This document shows, piece after piece, positions 1-6,336 of a stretch of 6,752 bases of DNA; within the stretch, counting starts at the first letter, position 1; the number at the start of each line of letters is the position of its first letter. The translations under genes were made by a program, and so were the position numbers. The stretch is from Verrucomicrobiales bacterium. Lineage in GTDB: Bacteria > Verrucomicrobiota > Verrucomicrobiia > Verrucomicrobiales > DEV007. Location of the stretch: contig JACETS010000136.1 of NCBI GenBank assembly GCA_013911195.1, positions 1 through 6,752 of the forward strand. Reading direction: 5' to 3'. The notes beneath the pieces were generated by a model. The model was given only the letters and a program-made list of their open reading frames with translations. It was not told the DNA's origin and ran no database searches.

Positions 1-586
1 GAATATAGTGGGTTGATCTAACATTAGTAACCCAATCTCGCATCGCTTCATTTACAGCTTCCTTGAGGGTTCTCTGCCCAGCTGTCACTCCTCGAACCTC
101 AGCACCCAAAAATTTCATCCTTGCAACGTTCAAGGCTTGCCTTTCCATATCAACTTCGCCCATGTAAATGACACATTCAAAACCAAATCGGGCACAAACG
201 GTTGCCGTGGCAACACCATGCTGACCTGCTCCAGTTTCAGCAATGATACGGTTTTTCCCAAGGCGTTTTGCTAACAATATCTGACCCATTGCATTATTAA
301 TCTTATGGGCTCCAGTATGAAGAAGATCCTCTCTCTTTAGATAAATCTTTGCGCCTCCCAAAAGATCTGTCCATCTCTCTGCATATGTCAGAGGAGTTGG
401 TCTTCCAACATATTCTCTTAACATATTATCAAGCTCTGTTTGGAATTGAGGATCTGACTTGGCTAATTCGTACTCTTTGGTCAGTTCCTCTAGTGCAGAC
501 ATTAAAGTTTCGGGGACAAACATGCCTCCATAAGTGCCGAAATGGCCTTTTTCGTCAGGAAGTTCTTCTATGAGGGGACTAGGCAT
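1..586 (-). CDS. trpB: Tryptophan synthase beta subunit, N-terminal half (partial, 3' end beyond left edge)
   Basis: This is the PLP-dependent beta subunit of tryptophan synthase, which condenses indole (channelled from TrpA) with L-serine to make L-tryptophan in the cytoplasm. I translated it by hand from the minus strand: 195 complete codons are visible of a family that usually has about 400 residues, so the C-terminal half is off the left edge. The segment EDLLHTGAHKINN (residues 86-98) carries the Schiff-base lysine, K95. AETGAGQHG (116-124) follows with catalytic E117; the K-to-E spacing of 22 equals that of Salmonella TrpB (K87/E109). The early GTYGGMFVPETL block (17-28) is also typical. 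The ATG at 586-584 is the first possible start, since an in-frame TAA lies four codons upstream. There is no Shine-Dalgarno sequence. The reading frame is intact. trpA is not visible; it could lie beyond the left edge. Confidence 0.97.
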   Translation of the reverse strand, partial: MPSPLIEELPDEKGHFGTYGGMFVPETLMSALEELTKEYELAKSDPQFQTELDNMLREYVGRPTPLTYAERWTDLLGGAKIYLKREDLLHTGAHKINNAMGQILLAKRLGKNRIIAETGAGQHGVATATVCARFGFECVIYMGEVDMERQALNVARMKFLGAEVRGVTAGQRTLKEAVNEAMRDWVTNVRSTHYI

Positions 587-600
587 TGTGATTAATTATA

Positions 601-629
601 ATAATACGCCCACTGATCAATTGTATCAA
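601..629 (-). promoter_or_regulatory. Candidate sigma70-type promoter for trpB
   Basis: Read on the minus strand, TTGATA (629-624) is followed by a 17-nt spacer and TATTAT (606-601). Both hexamers are close to the TTGACA/TATAAT consensus with optimal spacing. Transcription would be expected to begin around 594, leaving a leader of only about 7-10 nt before the trpB ATG at 586, which fits the absence of a ribosome binding site. There is no room for a trp attenuator or leader peptide downstream of it. In such AT-rich DNA, chance matches are common. Confidence 0.4.
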
Positions 630-707
630 ATATCTATGAAATTAATCGATATAAGGATTTTTGCTTATGCTCGTGACTAAATTCAGTTCAGAAGCTATGA
701 TTGATCC

Positions 708-1934
708 ATGAATTTCAAGCTTTTTGCAGTTTTTTTAGTTCTTTCATTGGTCAATTACACGTTTGGAAAGGAATGGACGCAGTTCAGAGGGCCTGGCACT
801 TCTGGACACTCATCAGACAAGGCTATTCCGAGTACCATCACAAAAAATGAAATTAAATGGACTTTTGATCTTCCCGGCACAGGACATTCCTCACCAGTAA
901 TATGGGACCAAACGGTTTTTTTGACCCTTTCCTCAAAAGATTCACCTGGCACCCGCTATGTGATGGCGCTTTCATTAGTCGACGGAAGTATAAAGTGGCA
1001 AAACAAACAAGAGCATCAAGTTTATAGGCAACATCGATTTAACGACTTTTCATCATCCACTCCATGCTGTGATGAAAAGCGAGTATATGTCACATGGACA
1101 TCTCCAAAAGGGGTTGAAGCAATTGCACTCAATCATAAAGGAAAAGAACTCTGGAAAATAAAGTTAGGTAATTTTTATGCTAAACACGGAAGCTCAGCCT
1201 CTCCCGTTTTAGCTGGCAACACTTTAGTAGTCGGGAGTCATGGTGAAGAGGGTAAAAGTTACATTGTAGGACTAAATCCTGAAAATGGTGTTGAGAGATG
1301 GCGTATTAATCGTGAATCGAATGATAAAGGAGCCTATAGCACTCCGGTCTTTAGAACAGCAGATGATGGAACCCAAGAATTGATTTTTAGCAGTACTGCT
1401 CATGGCATAACTGCTATCGACCCTAGTAGTGGAAAGATTCGCTGGGAACATGATGCTGGCTTCTCTCAACGTTGTGTCGGAGGGCCCATTATATCTGGTG
1501 ACACTATATTTGTATCAGCGGGTTCTGGTTCTGGCGGCAAAGAGTCAGCTGTTGTACGCGTGAAATCAAAAAAACCAACTGTAGCATGGGAAGCAGGTCT
1601 TAAAGGATTGCCTTATGTACCTACAGGAATTTCACATAAAGGAATGATTTTTCTTCTCAACGACGGTGGAGTCATGACATGCAGAAGCGCGAATGATGGT
1701 AAGATTCATTGGCAAGAACGAGTAGTAGGTGCTCCTTACAGCTCTCCGATCATTATTAATGACAAGATCTATTGTTGTAGCAAAGAAGGTGAACTTACTG
1801 TGATTAAAGCTTCGGATAAATTAGAACCTGTAAGCTCATACAAATTTGATGACGGAATCTATGCCTCTCCTGCAGTAGAAAAAGGGAACTTGCTCATCCG
1901 CACTTTTTCCAAACTCTATTGTATATCAAAATAG
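708..1934 (+). CDS. Secreted PQQ-like beta-propeller repeat protein
   Basis: 408 residues. A Sec signal peptide (K4, hydrophobic core about 5-18, likely cleavage after G20) puts it in the periplasm or outside the cell. The mature N-terminus contains WTQFRGPGTSG (23-33), the signature seen at the start of many Planctomycete/Verrucomicrobial PQQ-like proteins. After it come repeated blade units pairing an S/G-x-P-V/I strand with a hydrophobic strand and a closing G-K/S-I-x-W turn: for example SSPVIWD (61-67), DGSIKW (92-97), SASPVLAG (163-170), SGKIRW (241-246), GGPIISG (258-264), DGKIHW (330-335), SSPIIIN (345-351) and YASPAV (385-390). I count about seven blades, a full ring like BamB. It is far shorter than PQQ alcohol dehydrogenases (about 600 residues) and I see no haem site, so enzymatic activity is doubtful and binding or scaffolding is likelier. 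The start is fixed by an in-frame TGA two codons upstream and by the signal peptide. There is no clear promoter or Shine-Dalgarno sequence. The exact function is unknown. Confidence 0.9.
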   Translation: MNFKLFAVFLVLSLVNYTFGKEWTQFRGPGTSGHSSDKAIPSTITKNEIKWTFDLPGTGHSSPVIWDQTVFLTLSSKDSPGTRYVMALSLVDGSIKWQNKQEHQVYRQHRFNDFSSSTPCCDEKRVYVTWTSPKGVEAIALNHKGKELWKIKLGNFYAKHGSSASPVLAGNTLVVGSHGEEGKSYIVGLNPENGVERWRINRESNDKGAYSTPVFRTADDGTQELIFSSTAHGITAIDPSSGKIRWEHDAGFSQRCVGGPIISGDTIFVSAGSGSGGKESAVVRVKSKKPTVAWEAGLKGLPYVPTGISHKGMIFLLNDGGVMTCRSANDGKIHWQERVVGAPYSSPIIINDKIYCCSKEGELTVIKASDKLEPVSSYKFDDGIYASPAVEKGNLLIRTFSKLYCISK

Positions 1935-1941
1935 TTAACGA

Positions 1942-3138
1942 CTAATCCAAATAGATTTCCACTCTTCTATTGTAACTTCTGCCGATGGGATTATCTGTTC
2001 CGGAAGCTAATCGATTGGGTAACCACTCCTGAGATTCCCCTTTTCCATGGACATCGATTTTAGATGTCTCGATGCCTTTTGAAATGAGAAAGTTTTTAAC
2101 ACTAAAAGCTCTCTCTATAGAAAGATTCATATTAAAATCCTGAGACCCTATCTCGTCTGCGTGGCCATAAATTTTAAGTGAACTTTTTTGAATTATATTC
2201 AAAACGTCGGCAAGAATTTGCAATTGATTTTTAGATCTTTGGGAAAGCTCAGAACTTTTAAAATCAAAGTAAACTACTAAACAGTCTCCAGTATTGAGGT
2301 CAGTCCTTACCGGAACAAAAGGAAACTTTGTGTCCTCTAACGAAAAATATGAACTGAATGCCTCCTCAAGGTAAATTTTGTTAATATTCCACAAAGAGTT
2401 TTGACCCTGATACTCCGAACTTAATTGAATTGTGAAATTGAAAGTTTTCTGGTTGTTAGTGGAATTAAGATGGATTCGTAATATTGATGAATTCTCAAGT
2501 GATTCAAGAATCTCAATTGGGTTCTCTTGAGAAACGATAAATTTGCCGCCCTCAATCATAATGCAAAGACCGGCGATCTTTTCCACCAGACCTTGGTCAG
2601 GCATACAATATGAAACAGCAGTTTCGTAATTAAGATCACGAAGAGCAGAAACAAAATAATCGGCAACAAAAAGTGCATCATCATGATGATTAACTTTCAC
2701 ATTAAAAATATTTTCTCGATTACTAAAATTAGCTCTGCTGCTTAAATTCTTTGAAAGATTGACTTCACTAATTTGAGCGTCTCCAGATGATGACTTTTTT
2801 ATTCCTACATGAATTTTTTCAGATCCATCTCCGGCAGAATCTTTATCGGCAATTGAAACAGAAAATCTCTCTGTCTCATTATCTTTGGCTAATGGATAGA
2901 TTTGTTTAATCTCGATATTTTCAATACCTCCCTCTTTAAGAACATTTTTTAAATTTTCCACAATACCCTCTGATAGAAATTCAGATGTATTGTTGAAATC
3001 ATTTGAAACTTTGGAAGGCTGTTTTTCTGACTTAACTCGAGCTACAGAGTAGGTTATTAGACCAAGAAAGGAAAAAAAAACCACAAGGCCAAACGACCTG
3101 AAAACGTCTGATTTGTTCGATGAATTTCTTGATATCAT
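1942..3138 (-). CDS. Membrane-anchored OmpA-like peptidoglycan-binding protein
   Basis: 398 residues in three parts. Residues 1-14 are polar, then one hydrophobic segment (about 15-33, ending before RVKSEK) is either a signal anchor or a signal peptide; I favour an anchor because no good cleavage site or lipobox cysteine is seen. Residues 35-145 are low-complexity and rich in Ser, Asn and Lys, with no family I recognise. Residues about 147-265 (an alpha-helical start at DALFVADYFVSALRDLNYETA, later LWNINKIYL) resemble an NTF2/DUF4878-like fold; this is tentative. The C-terminus (about 285-398) is a clear OmpA domain: FDFKSSEL, GHADEIGSQDFN (325-336), LSIERA and NRRVEIYLD. D328 and R343 sit 15 residues apart, as do the diaminopimelate-binding Asp/Arg pair of OmpA. 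The TM segment has no Asp, which argues against a MotB-type stator. An in-frame TGA three codons upstream of the ATG fixes the start. The gene lies 62 nt downstream of the tonB-TPR operon on the same strand. Confidence 0.88.
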   Translation of the reverse strand: MISRNSSNKSDVFRSFGLVVFFSFLGLITYSVARVKSEKQPSKVSNDFNNTSEFLSEGIVENLKNVLKEGGIENIEIKQIYPLAKDNETERFSVSIADKDSAGDGSEKIHVGIKKSSSGDAQISEVNLSKNLSSRANFSNRENIFNVKVNHHDDALFVADYFVSALRDLNYETAVSYCMPDQGLVEKIAGLCIMIEGGKFIVSQENPIEILESLENSSILRIHLNSTNNQKTFNFTIQLSSEYQGQNSLWNINKIYLEEAFSSYFSLEDTKFPFVPVRTDLNTGDCLVVYFDFKSSELSQRSKNQLQILADVLNIIQKSSLKIYGHADEIGSQDFNMNLSIERAFSVKNFLISKGIETSKIDVHGKGESQEWLPNRLASGTDNPIGRSYNRRVEIYLD

Positions 3139-3148
3139 ATGATATCAA
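3129..3148. promoter_or_regulatory. Perfect 20-bp palindrome over the start codon of the OmpA-like gene
   Basis: TTGATATCATATGATATCAA is identical to its own reverse complement over all 20 bases. Its centre (3138/3139) falls at the first base of the ATG start codon. It could be a binding site for a dimeric repressor. Alternatively, in the mRNA it could fold into an 8-bp stem with an AUAU loop, placing the start codon partly in the loop. The symmetry is directly seen; a regulatory role is inferred. AT-rich palindromes of this length can occur by chance but are uncommon. Confidence 0.45.
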
Positions 3149-3175
3149 ATTAGCAAGATTTGGACCTTTTTTTTA

Positions 3176-3207
3176 AAAGTATAAATTTTTTTCGAAAAAA
3201 TTACTTT
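3176..3207 (-). terminator. Weak AT-rich hairpin at the end of the TPR gene, possible operon terminator
   Basis: An imperfect inverted repeat overlaps the TPR stop codon: AAAGT (3176-3180) pairs with ACTTT (3203-3207), AA (3184-3185) with TT (3201-3202), and TTTTTTC (3187-3193) with GAAAAAA (3194-3200), with two small bulges. In the leftward RNA it is followed by a short U run. The stem is almost pure A-U, so it would be unstable, and readthrough into the OmpA-like gene is plausible. No better terminator exists between the two genes. Confidence 0.2.
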
Positions 3208-4574
3208 CTTTCGAAGACATCTTTTAACTTTTGAATACTCTCAATATATTCCTGTAGCGCTTTGTGAGGCTCGAGATTTTGTGATTTCTGTAAAGATGTT
3301 AAGGCCTTTTCATAATCACCTCTCGAAGCATATATTTCACCTAGAATGCGTTCAGATTTTGCTGTAAATTCCTGAACCTGAGCGGCTTGCTCTAAAAGCA
3401 TTATTGATTTTTCAGAACTTTTCTGTTGCAAATAATAGTCAGCTAAAATCAATATCGCCTCACCATCAAGAGGATCATTTTTAAGAAGTTCTTCTAATCT
3501 TTTTACGGCAATAACCTGATTTCCAATATTCATTTCGATCAGAATATCAGCTCGATCAAATCGTTGATTCAGTTGCTTATCTTCACTGATTTTCTTATTA
3601 AATTCTTCTACCGTCTTAATGTCCATAATTAAACCTTTTGCAGCATCCCATAAATTAAAACGCATAAGATAATCAATGGGTTTCGTAAGTTTAGACACCT
3701 CGATTAAGTTGGGTTTCTCAATAGCTTTCTCGTAACAACTTAAAGCTCGTTCCTGGAGTGATTCATTAAGATATAGATGACCGAGAGAGATTAGTGATTC
3801 AGGGTTTAAGCCCTTGAGTCTTCTGGCTACTTCCAAATCAGCAATTGCCTGAACATATTTACCTTGCTGTATTCTTATATTTGCGAGATTAACCCAAATC
3901 CCAACTCGATTAGGCTCGGTCAAAAGAATGGATTCATAGATGGAAATGGCCTCTTCAAAGCTACCCAGATCCATGAGTGCGGTGGCTTCACCGATCTGCC
4001 ACTGCAATTCATTGGGCATGGTTAATTTTGCCATTCTATATGCCTGCAAGGCATCGTTAGATCTGCCTGATTGATTTAAACAATAACCTAATAACCCCAT
4101 TGTTAGACCATCACTAGAGCCCAGCTCAATAGCTTTTCTTAGTGAAGGTTCTGCCTTTTCGAAGTTATTTTCCTGAACATATGCAATAGCCAAGTTTCGA
4201 TGCGCATCTCGAAAATTAGGTTGGAATTCTATAGCCTTAAGAAAATTACTGATCGCAGTCTGTATTTTTCCATTCTCAAATTGTAAGCTTGCGAGATTAA
4301 ATAAAAGGGCAGGGCTTTTTTCAGTAAGAGGACTTTGTGAGATTAGAGCTATTGCTCCTACCCTATCTTTATTCCCCATTTTTTCAGCAACGGACACAAG
4401 AAGCTTTTTCTCCTCAGCATCTAAGTTTGGTTCAATCCTAGAATCAATACCATAGGAAGCCGTATAGGCCTTGATAAACGATTCTGATTTCCACATCGGA
4501 TCGATTGGAAGCGGAGATGCTTTTATTAGCTCCATTCCAATAATCAAAAAAATGATGATTTTAGGTAATTTCAT
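3201..4574 (-). CDS. Periplasmic TPR-repeat protein of the TonB system
   Basis: 457 residues. The N-terminus MKLPKIIIFLIIGMELIKAS is a likely Sec signal peptide, cleaved near A19-S20, so the protein should act in the periplasm. The mature start has a DPMWKSESFIKAYTASYGID block (25-44), which I associate with TPR proteins encoded beside TonB2-type clusters, followed by an acidic EPNLDAEEKKLL stretch. From about residue 88 onward there are repeated 34-residue TPR helices: FNLASLQFENGKIQTAISNFLKAIEFQPN, AHRNLAIAYVQENNFEKAEPSLRKAIEL and others to about 223-250, a less regular stretch (290-345), then more units to about 437. I estimate nine to ten units. TPRs bind other proteins, so a scaffold or partner-recognition role in the TonB complex is likely; this is inference from family and context. 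The ATG overlaps the tonB stop by four bases (ATGA), so translation is probably coupled; no Shine-Dalgarno is present. Confidence 0.88.
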   Translation of the reverse strand: MKLPKIIIFLIIGMELIKASPLPIDPMWKSESFIKAYTASYGIDSRIEPNLDAEEKKLLVSVAEKMGNKDRVGAIALISQSPLTEKSPALLFNLASLQFENGKIQTAISNFLKAIEFQPNFRDAHRNLAIAYVQENNFEKAEPSLRKAIELGSSDGLTMGLLGYCLNQSGRSNDALQAYRMAKLTMPNELQWQIGEATALMDLGSFEEAISIYESILLTEPNRVGIWVNLANIRIQQGKYVQAIADLEVARRLKGLNPESLISLGHLYLNESLQERALSCYEKAIEKPNLIEVSKLTKPIDYLMRFNLWDAAKGLIMDIKTVEEFNKKISEDKQLNQRFDRADILIEMNIGNQVIAVKRLEELLKNDPLDGEAILILADYYLQQKSSEKSIMLLEQAAQVQEFTAKSERILGEIYASRGDYEKALTSLQKSQNLEPHKALQEYIESIQKLKDVFERK

Positions 4575-5308
4575 TTTGGTGGCTGTAGGGTCATTGACCA
4601 GCGGTAAATAGCCTCAACTGGTTTGCCATCTTTTTTAGGAATTGAAAATCTTGCCCGTGAGGCAAATGAAGTTGCCATTTTTGTTAATTCAGGGTGAGTG
4701 CTAGAAAGGACATTACGAACCTTAACCCGACCATTTGTTGAAATGGTCACTTCCAATACAACATTTCCGCTACGAATGCCCCTCCTCAAAAGAGCCGACG
4801 GATACCTTGTAGATGGCCTATTTAAAAGCCTTGGCCTCGAATCCAAATCTCCAATTGATACGGGTCCCCGAATCACTGGCTTAGGCAAAATCTTTGGTGA
4901 TGGAATTGCATCAACTGGCGTTTTAACCGCCAAAACATCAGGCTGATCAATGGGTATCGACTCCAATTCAAATTCAACATTTTTCATGGTGAGATCTATC
5001 TGCGGATCTAAAGTCGCAACCAAAGGTTGAGAAATATTTTCTATTTCTATTTCGAGTCTCGGGAGAGATGGTGGTGGTGGCGGCGGCGGCGGAGTTGATT
5101 GAATTTCTAAAGGTGGCGGTGGTGGCAATGCTAACTCATCAACCGTCTCCATTGTGCGGATGGTTCTTTCTGGCAATCTTTTGGCGTCAAGCAACCTCAT
5201 CAAGATCATAAAAGTAAGGAGTAGGAATACCAAAAACACCGCACCTGCAAGCCTACCAACTAGACTTAGGAGAAGTTTTTTAATTCTATTGTTACTTGTC
5301 TCTTGCAT
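4571..5308 (-). CDS. tonB: TonB energy transducer (TonB2-like)
   Basis: 245 residues. A short basic cytoplasmic start (RIKK, 8-11) precedes one membrane anchor (about 17-37). A proline-rich linker follows, with runs PPPPP (62-66) and PPPPPPPP (73-80) and an acidic stretch (85-125), which would reach across the periplasm. The C-terminal domain (about 157-243) fits TonB: RYPSALLRRGIRSGNVVLEV (168-187) with the YP motif, a TNGRVKVRNVLSS strand-turn-strand, LTKMATSFASRARF, then KKDGKPVEAIYRWSMTL. TonB uses the proton-motive force harvested by ExbB/ExbD to open outer-membrane TonB-dependent transporters. The anchor lacks the clear SxxxH pattern of E. coli TonB, as is usual for divergent TonBs. An in-frame TAG four codons upstream fixes the ATG start. 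AGAGA at about 10 nt upstream is a weak ribosome binding site. It lies 18 nt after exbD. Confidence 0.92.
   Translation of the reverse strand: MQETSNNRIKKLLLSLVGRLAGAVFLVFLLLTFMILMRLLDAKRLPERTIRTMETVDELALPPPPPLEIQSTPPPPPPPPSLPRLEIEIENISQPLVATLDPQIDLTMKNVEFELESIPIDQPDVLAVKTPVDAIPSPKILPKPVIRGPVSIGDLDSRPRLLNRPSTRYPSALLRRGIRSGNVVLEVTISTNGRVKVRNVLSSTHPELTKMATSFASRARFSIPKKDGKPVEAIYRWSMTLQPPK
5069..5092 (-). repeat. Triplet tract encoding eight consecutive prolines in TonB
   Basis: On the minus strand this is four CCG codons followed by four CCA codons, encoding residues 73-80 of TonB; the plus strand reads as GGT/GGC triplets. A second five-proline tract of mixed codons is at 5111-5125. Uninterrupted proline runs stall ribosomes and usually need elongation factor P. 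Tandem triplets can also change length by slippage without breaking the frame, which would only alter the length of the periplasmic linker. Confidence 0.8.
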
Positions 5309-5326
5309 ACTGATTCTCTACTAATT

Positions 5327-5746
5327 CTAGGAACCTCCATCCAAGGTTGAAACAAATACTCTGGCTGCTCCAGCTAGTTTAGCCTCATCAAGCACTTCTA
5401 CAGTTTTTTGCGTTTCAGCTCGTCTGTCCGCCTGTATAACGACTGGTAAATCTTCGCCCTTGAGTAATCTCCCTACCACTGATCGAACACCTCCAACGCC
5501 TATTTCTCGACCGCTATGATAAACGCCCCCTTCGGCAGTTATGCCTATTAGAATACTATTTTGATCTAATTCACGTTGCGATGCCGCCCTTGGCTTTTCA
5601 ATTTCAACACCAGTCTCATCAATAAAAACAGTGGTAACAATAAAAAAGATTAGAAGGATAAAAACCACGTCTATGAGAGGAGAAATATTAATTTCTCCTG
5701 AAGTCTCATTTTGATGGTCTTGAAACCTTTTAAATCCTTTGGCCAT
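5327..5746 (-). CDS. exbD: ExbD/TolR-family proton-channel subunit (ExbD2-like)
   Basis: 139 residues, the usual length. A short cytoplasmic start (1-18) precedes one membrane helix (about 23-41, beginning INISPLIDVVFILLIFF). D26 is the membrane aspartate equivalent to D25 of E. coli ExbD, the protonatable residue needed for energy transduction. The periplasmic domain runs from about 45 to 139 and contains the family pattern PVVIQADRRAETQKTVEVLD (101-120) followed by AKLAGAARVFVST. ExbD would sit as a dimer inside the ExbB pentamer and hand proton-driven motion to TonB. TolR is the main alternative, but the adjacent tonB and the paired ExbB-like genes favour ExbD. The gene begins 2 nt after the exbB stop codon, so the two are almost certainly cotranscribed and coupled. 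No Shine-Dalgarno is seen close to the ATG; a GGGAG lies too far upstream to be convincing. Confidence 0.94.
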   Translation of the reverse strand: MAKGFKRFQDHQNETSGEINISPLIDVVFILLIFFIVTTVFIDETGVEIEKPRAASQRELDQNSILIGITAEGGVYHSGREIGVGGVRSVVGRLLKGEDLPVVIQADRRAETQKTVEVLDEAKLAGAARVFVSTLDGGS

Positions 5747-5748
5747 TA

Positions 5749-6324
5749 TTAAAAATTTTCTCCCAATCTACTCTCTATTAATCGGAAACCGTGTCTCAAC
5801 CTCCTGTAATTCCCCCAAAGATAAAAAAGAATGATATAGGCTGGAACAGATATAATAAGACCTGTCTGAGTTGTGATTAGTGCCTCAGAAACCCCTTGGG
5901 CAATGACGGTTGAAGGTCCAGAAGTTGAGGAAGTACCCATCCCATCAAATGTGGTATACATCCCTGATACTGTCCCTAAAAGACCTACTAAAGGGGCTGT
6001 AGAAATTAAAACAAAGGTGAACGGGATTCTTCTTTTGAGAGAAGAAAACATTTGCGCCTCAATCTGATCCAATTGGCCACCTAATTTTTTTTCATCAATT
6101 TTTTTGGTGAGCTTATTAAATAGATCTTGAGAAGCAGAATTCTGTAATAGTAAAGCCTTCCATTGTTCACCTTTGATAATTGGAGCACTGGGCAAACGAA
6201 GCAGACTCCATATAGAAAGGACGGCAAAAGCAATTCCAAACGCAAGAGCCAATAAACACCAAAACACCCATCCTCCCTCTGTGCTTAGTGTCTGAAATTC
6301 TTCGTTTATTTGAGTGAATATCAT
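5749..6324 (-). CDS. exbB: Small ExbB/TolQ/MotA-family proton-channel protein (ExbB2-like)
   Basis: 191 residues from the ATG at 6324. A TTG directly before it (6327-6325) would add one residue but is a less likely start. There are three membrane helices: about 19-41, 103-125 and 146-168. The family core is present: APLVGLLGTVSGMYTTF (110-126) and GVSEALITTQTGLIISVPA (144-162), which line the ExbB pore. It forms the inner-membrane proton channel with ExbD. The short cytoplasmic loop and total length (about 190 rather than about 240 residues) match the small ExbB2 proteins of TonB2 systems. It lies 12 nt downstream of a second ExbB homologue and 2 nt upstream of exbD. No Shine-Dalgarno precedes the start. 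TolQ is a less likely alternative because no tolA, tolB or pal gene is adjacent. Confidence 0.92.
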   Translation of the reverse strand: MIFTQINEEFQTLSTEGGWVFWCLLALAFGIAFAVLSIWSLLRLPSAPIIKGEQWKALLLQNSASQDLFNKLTKKIDEKKLGGQLDQIEAQMFSSLKRRIPFTFVLISTAPLVGLLGTVSGMYTTFDGMGTSSTSGPSTVIAQGVSEALITTQTGLIISVPAYIILFYLWGNYRRLRHGFRLIESRLGENF

Positions 6325-6336
6325 CAAATATAGTAA

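Noticed and set aside
349..573. Plus-strand open frame of 74 codons
   Set aside because: It lies entirely inside trpB on the opposite strand, and its peptide resembles nothing; the minus-strand frame is unmistakably TrpB.
613..629. Imperfect inverted repeat TGATCAATTGTATCA as a trp operator
   Set aside because: Only four-base arms match; the symmetry is too weak and the sequence overlaps the candidate -35 box, so it is not distinguishable from AT-rich background.
755..1469. Two minus-strand open frames of 65 codons (755-952 and 1272-1469)
   Set aside because: Both are antisense to the beta-propeller gene, whose repeated blade motifs show that the plus strand is coding.
708..1934. PQQ-dependent dehydrogenase
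   Set aside because: It is about 200 residues too short and has no cytochrome domain or dehydrogenase signature; only the propeller fold is supported.
1942..3138. OmpA-like protein as a MotB-type stator paired with the MotA/ExbB-like genes
   Set aside because: Its membrane segment has no aspartate and no MotB plug region; the proton-channel partner in this cluster is ExbD.
4698..4946. Plus-strand open frame of 82 codons
   Set aside because: It is antisense to the TonB C-terminal domain and has no recognisable features of its own.
5070..5092. GG-triplet run on the plus strand as a G-quadruplex
   Set aside because: The GG pairs could form only a two-layer quadruplex, and the tract is fully explained by the proline codons of TonB.
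5873..6067. Plus-strand open frame of 64 codons
   Set aside because: It is antisense to the conserved core of exbB.
6325..6327. TTG as the exbB start codon
   Set aside because: An ATG follows immediately at 6324, and no ribosome binding site favours the TTG.
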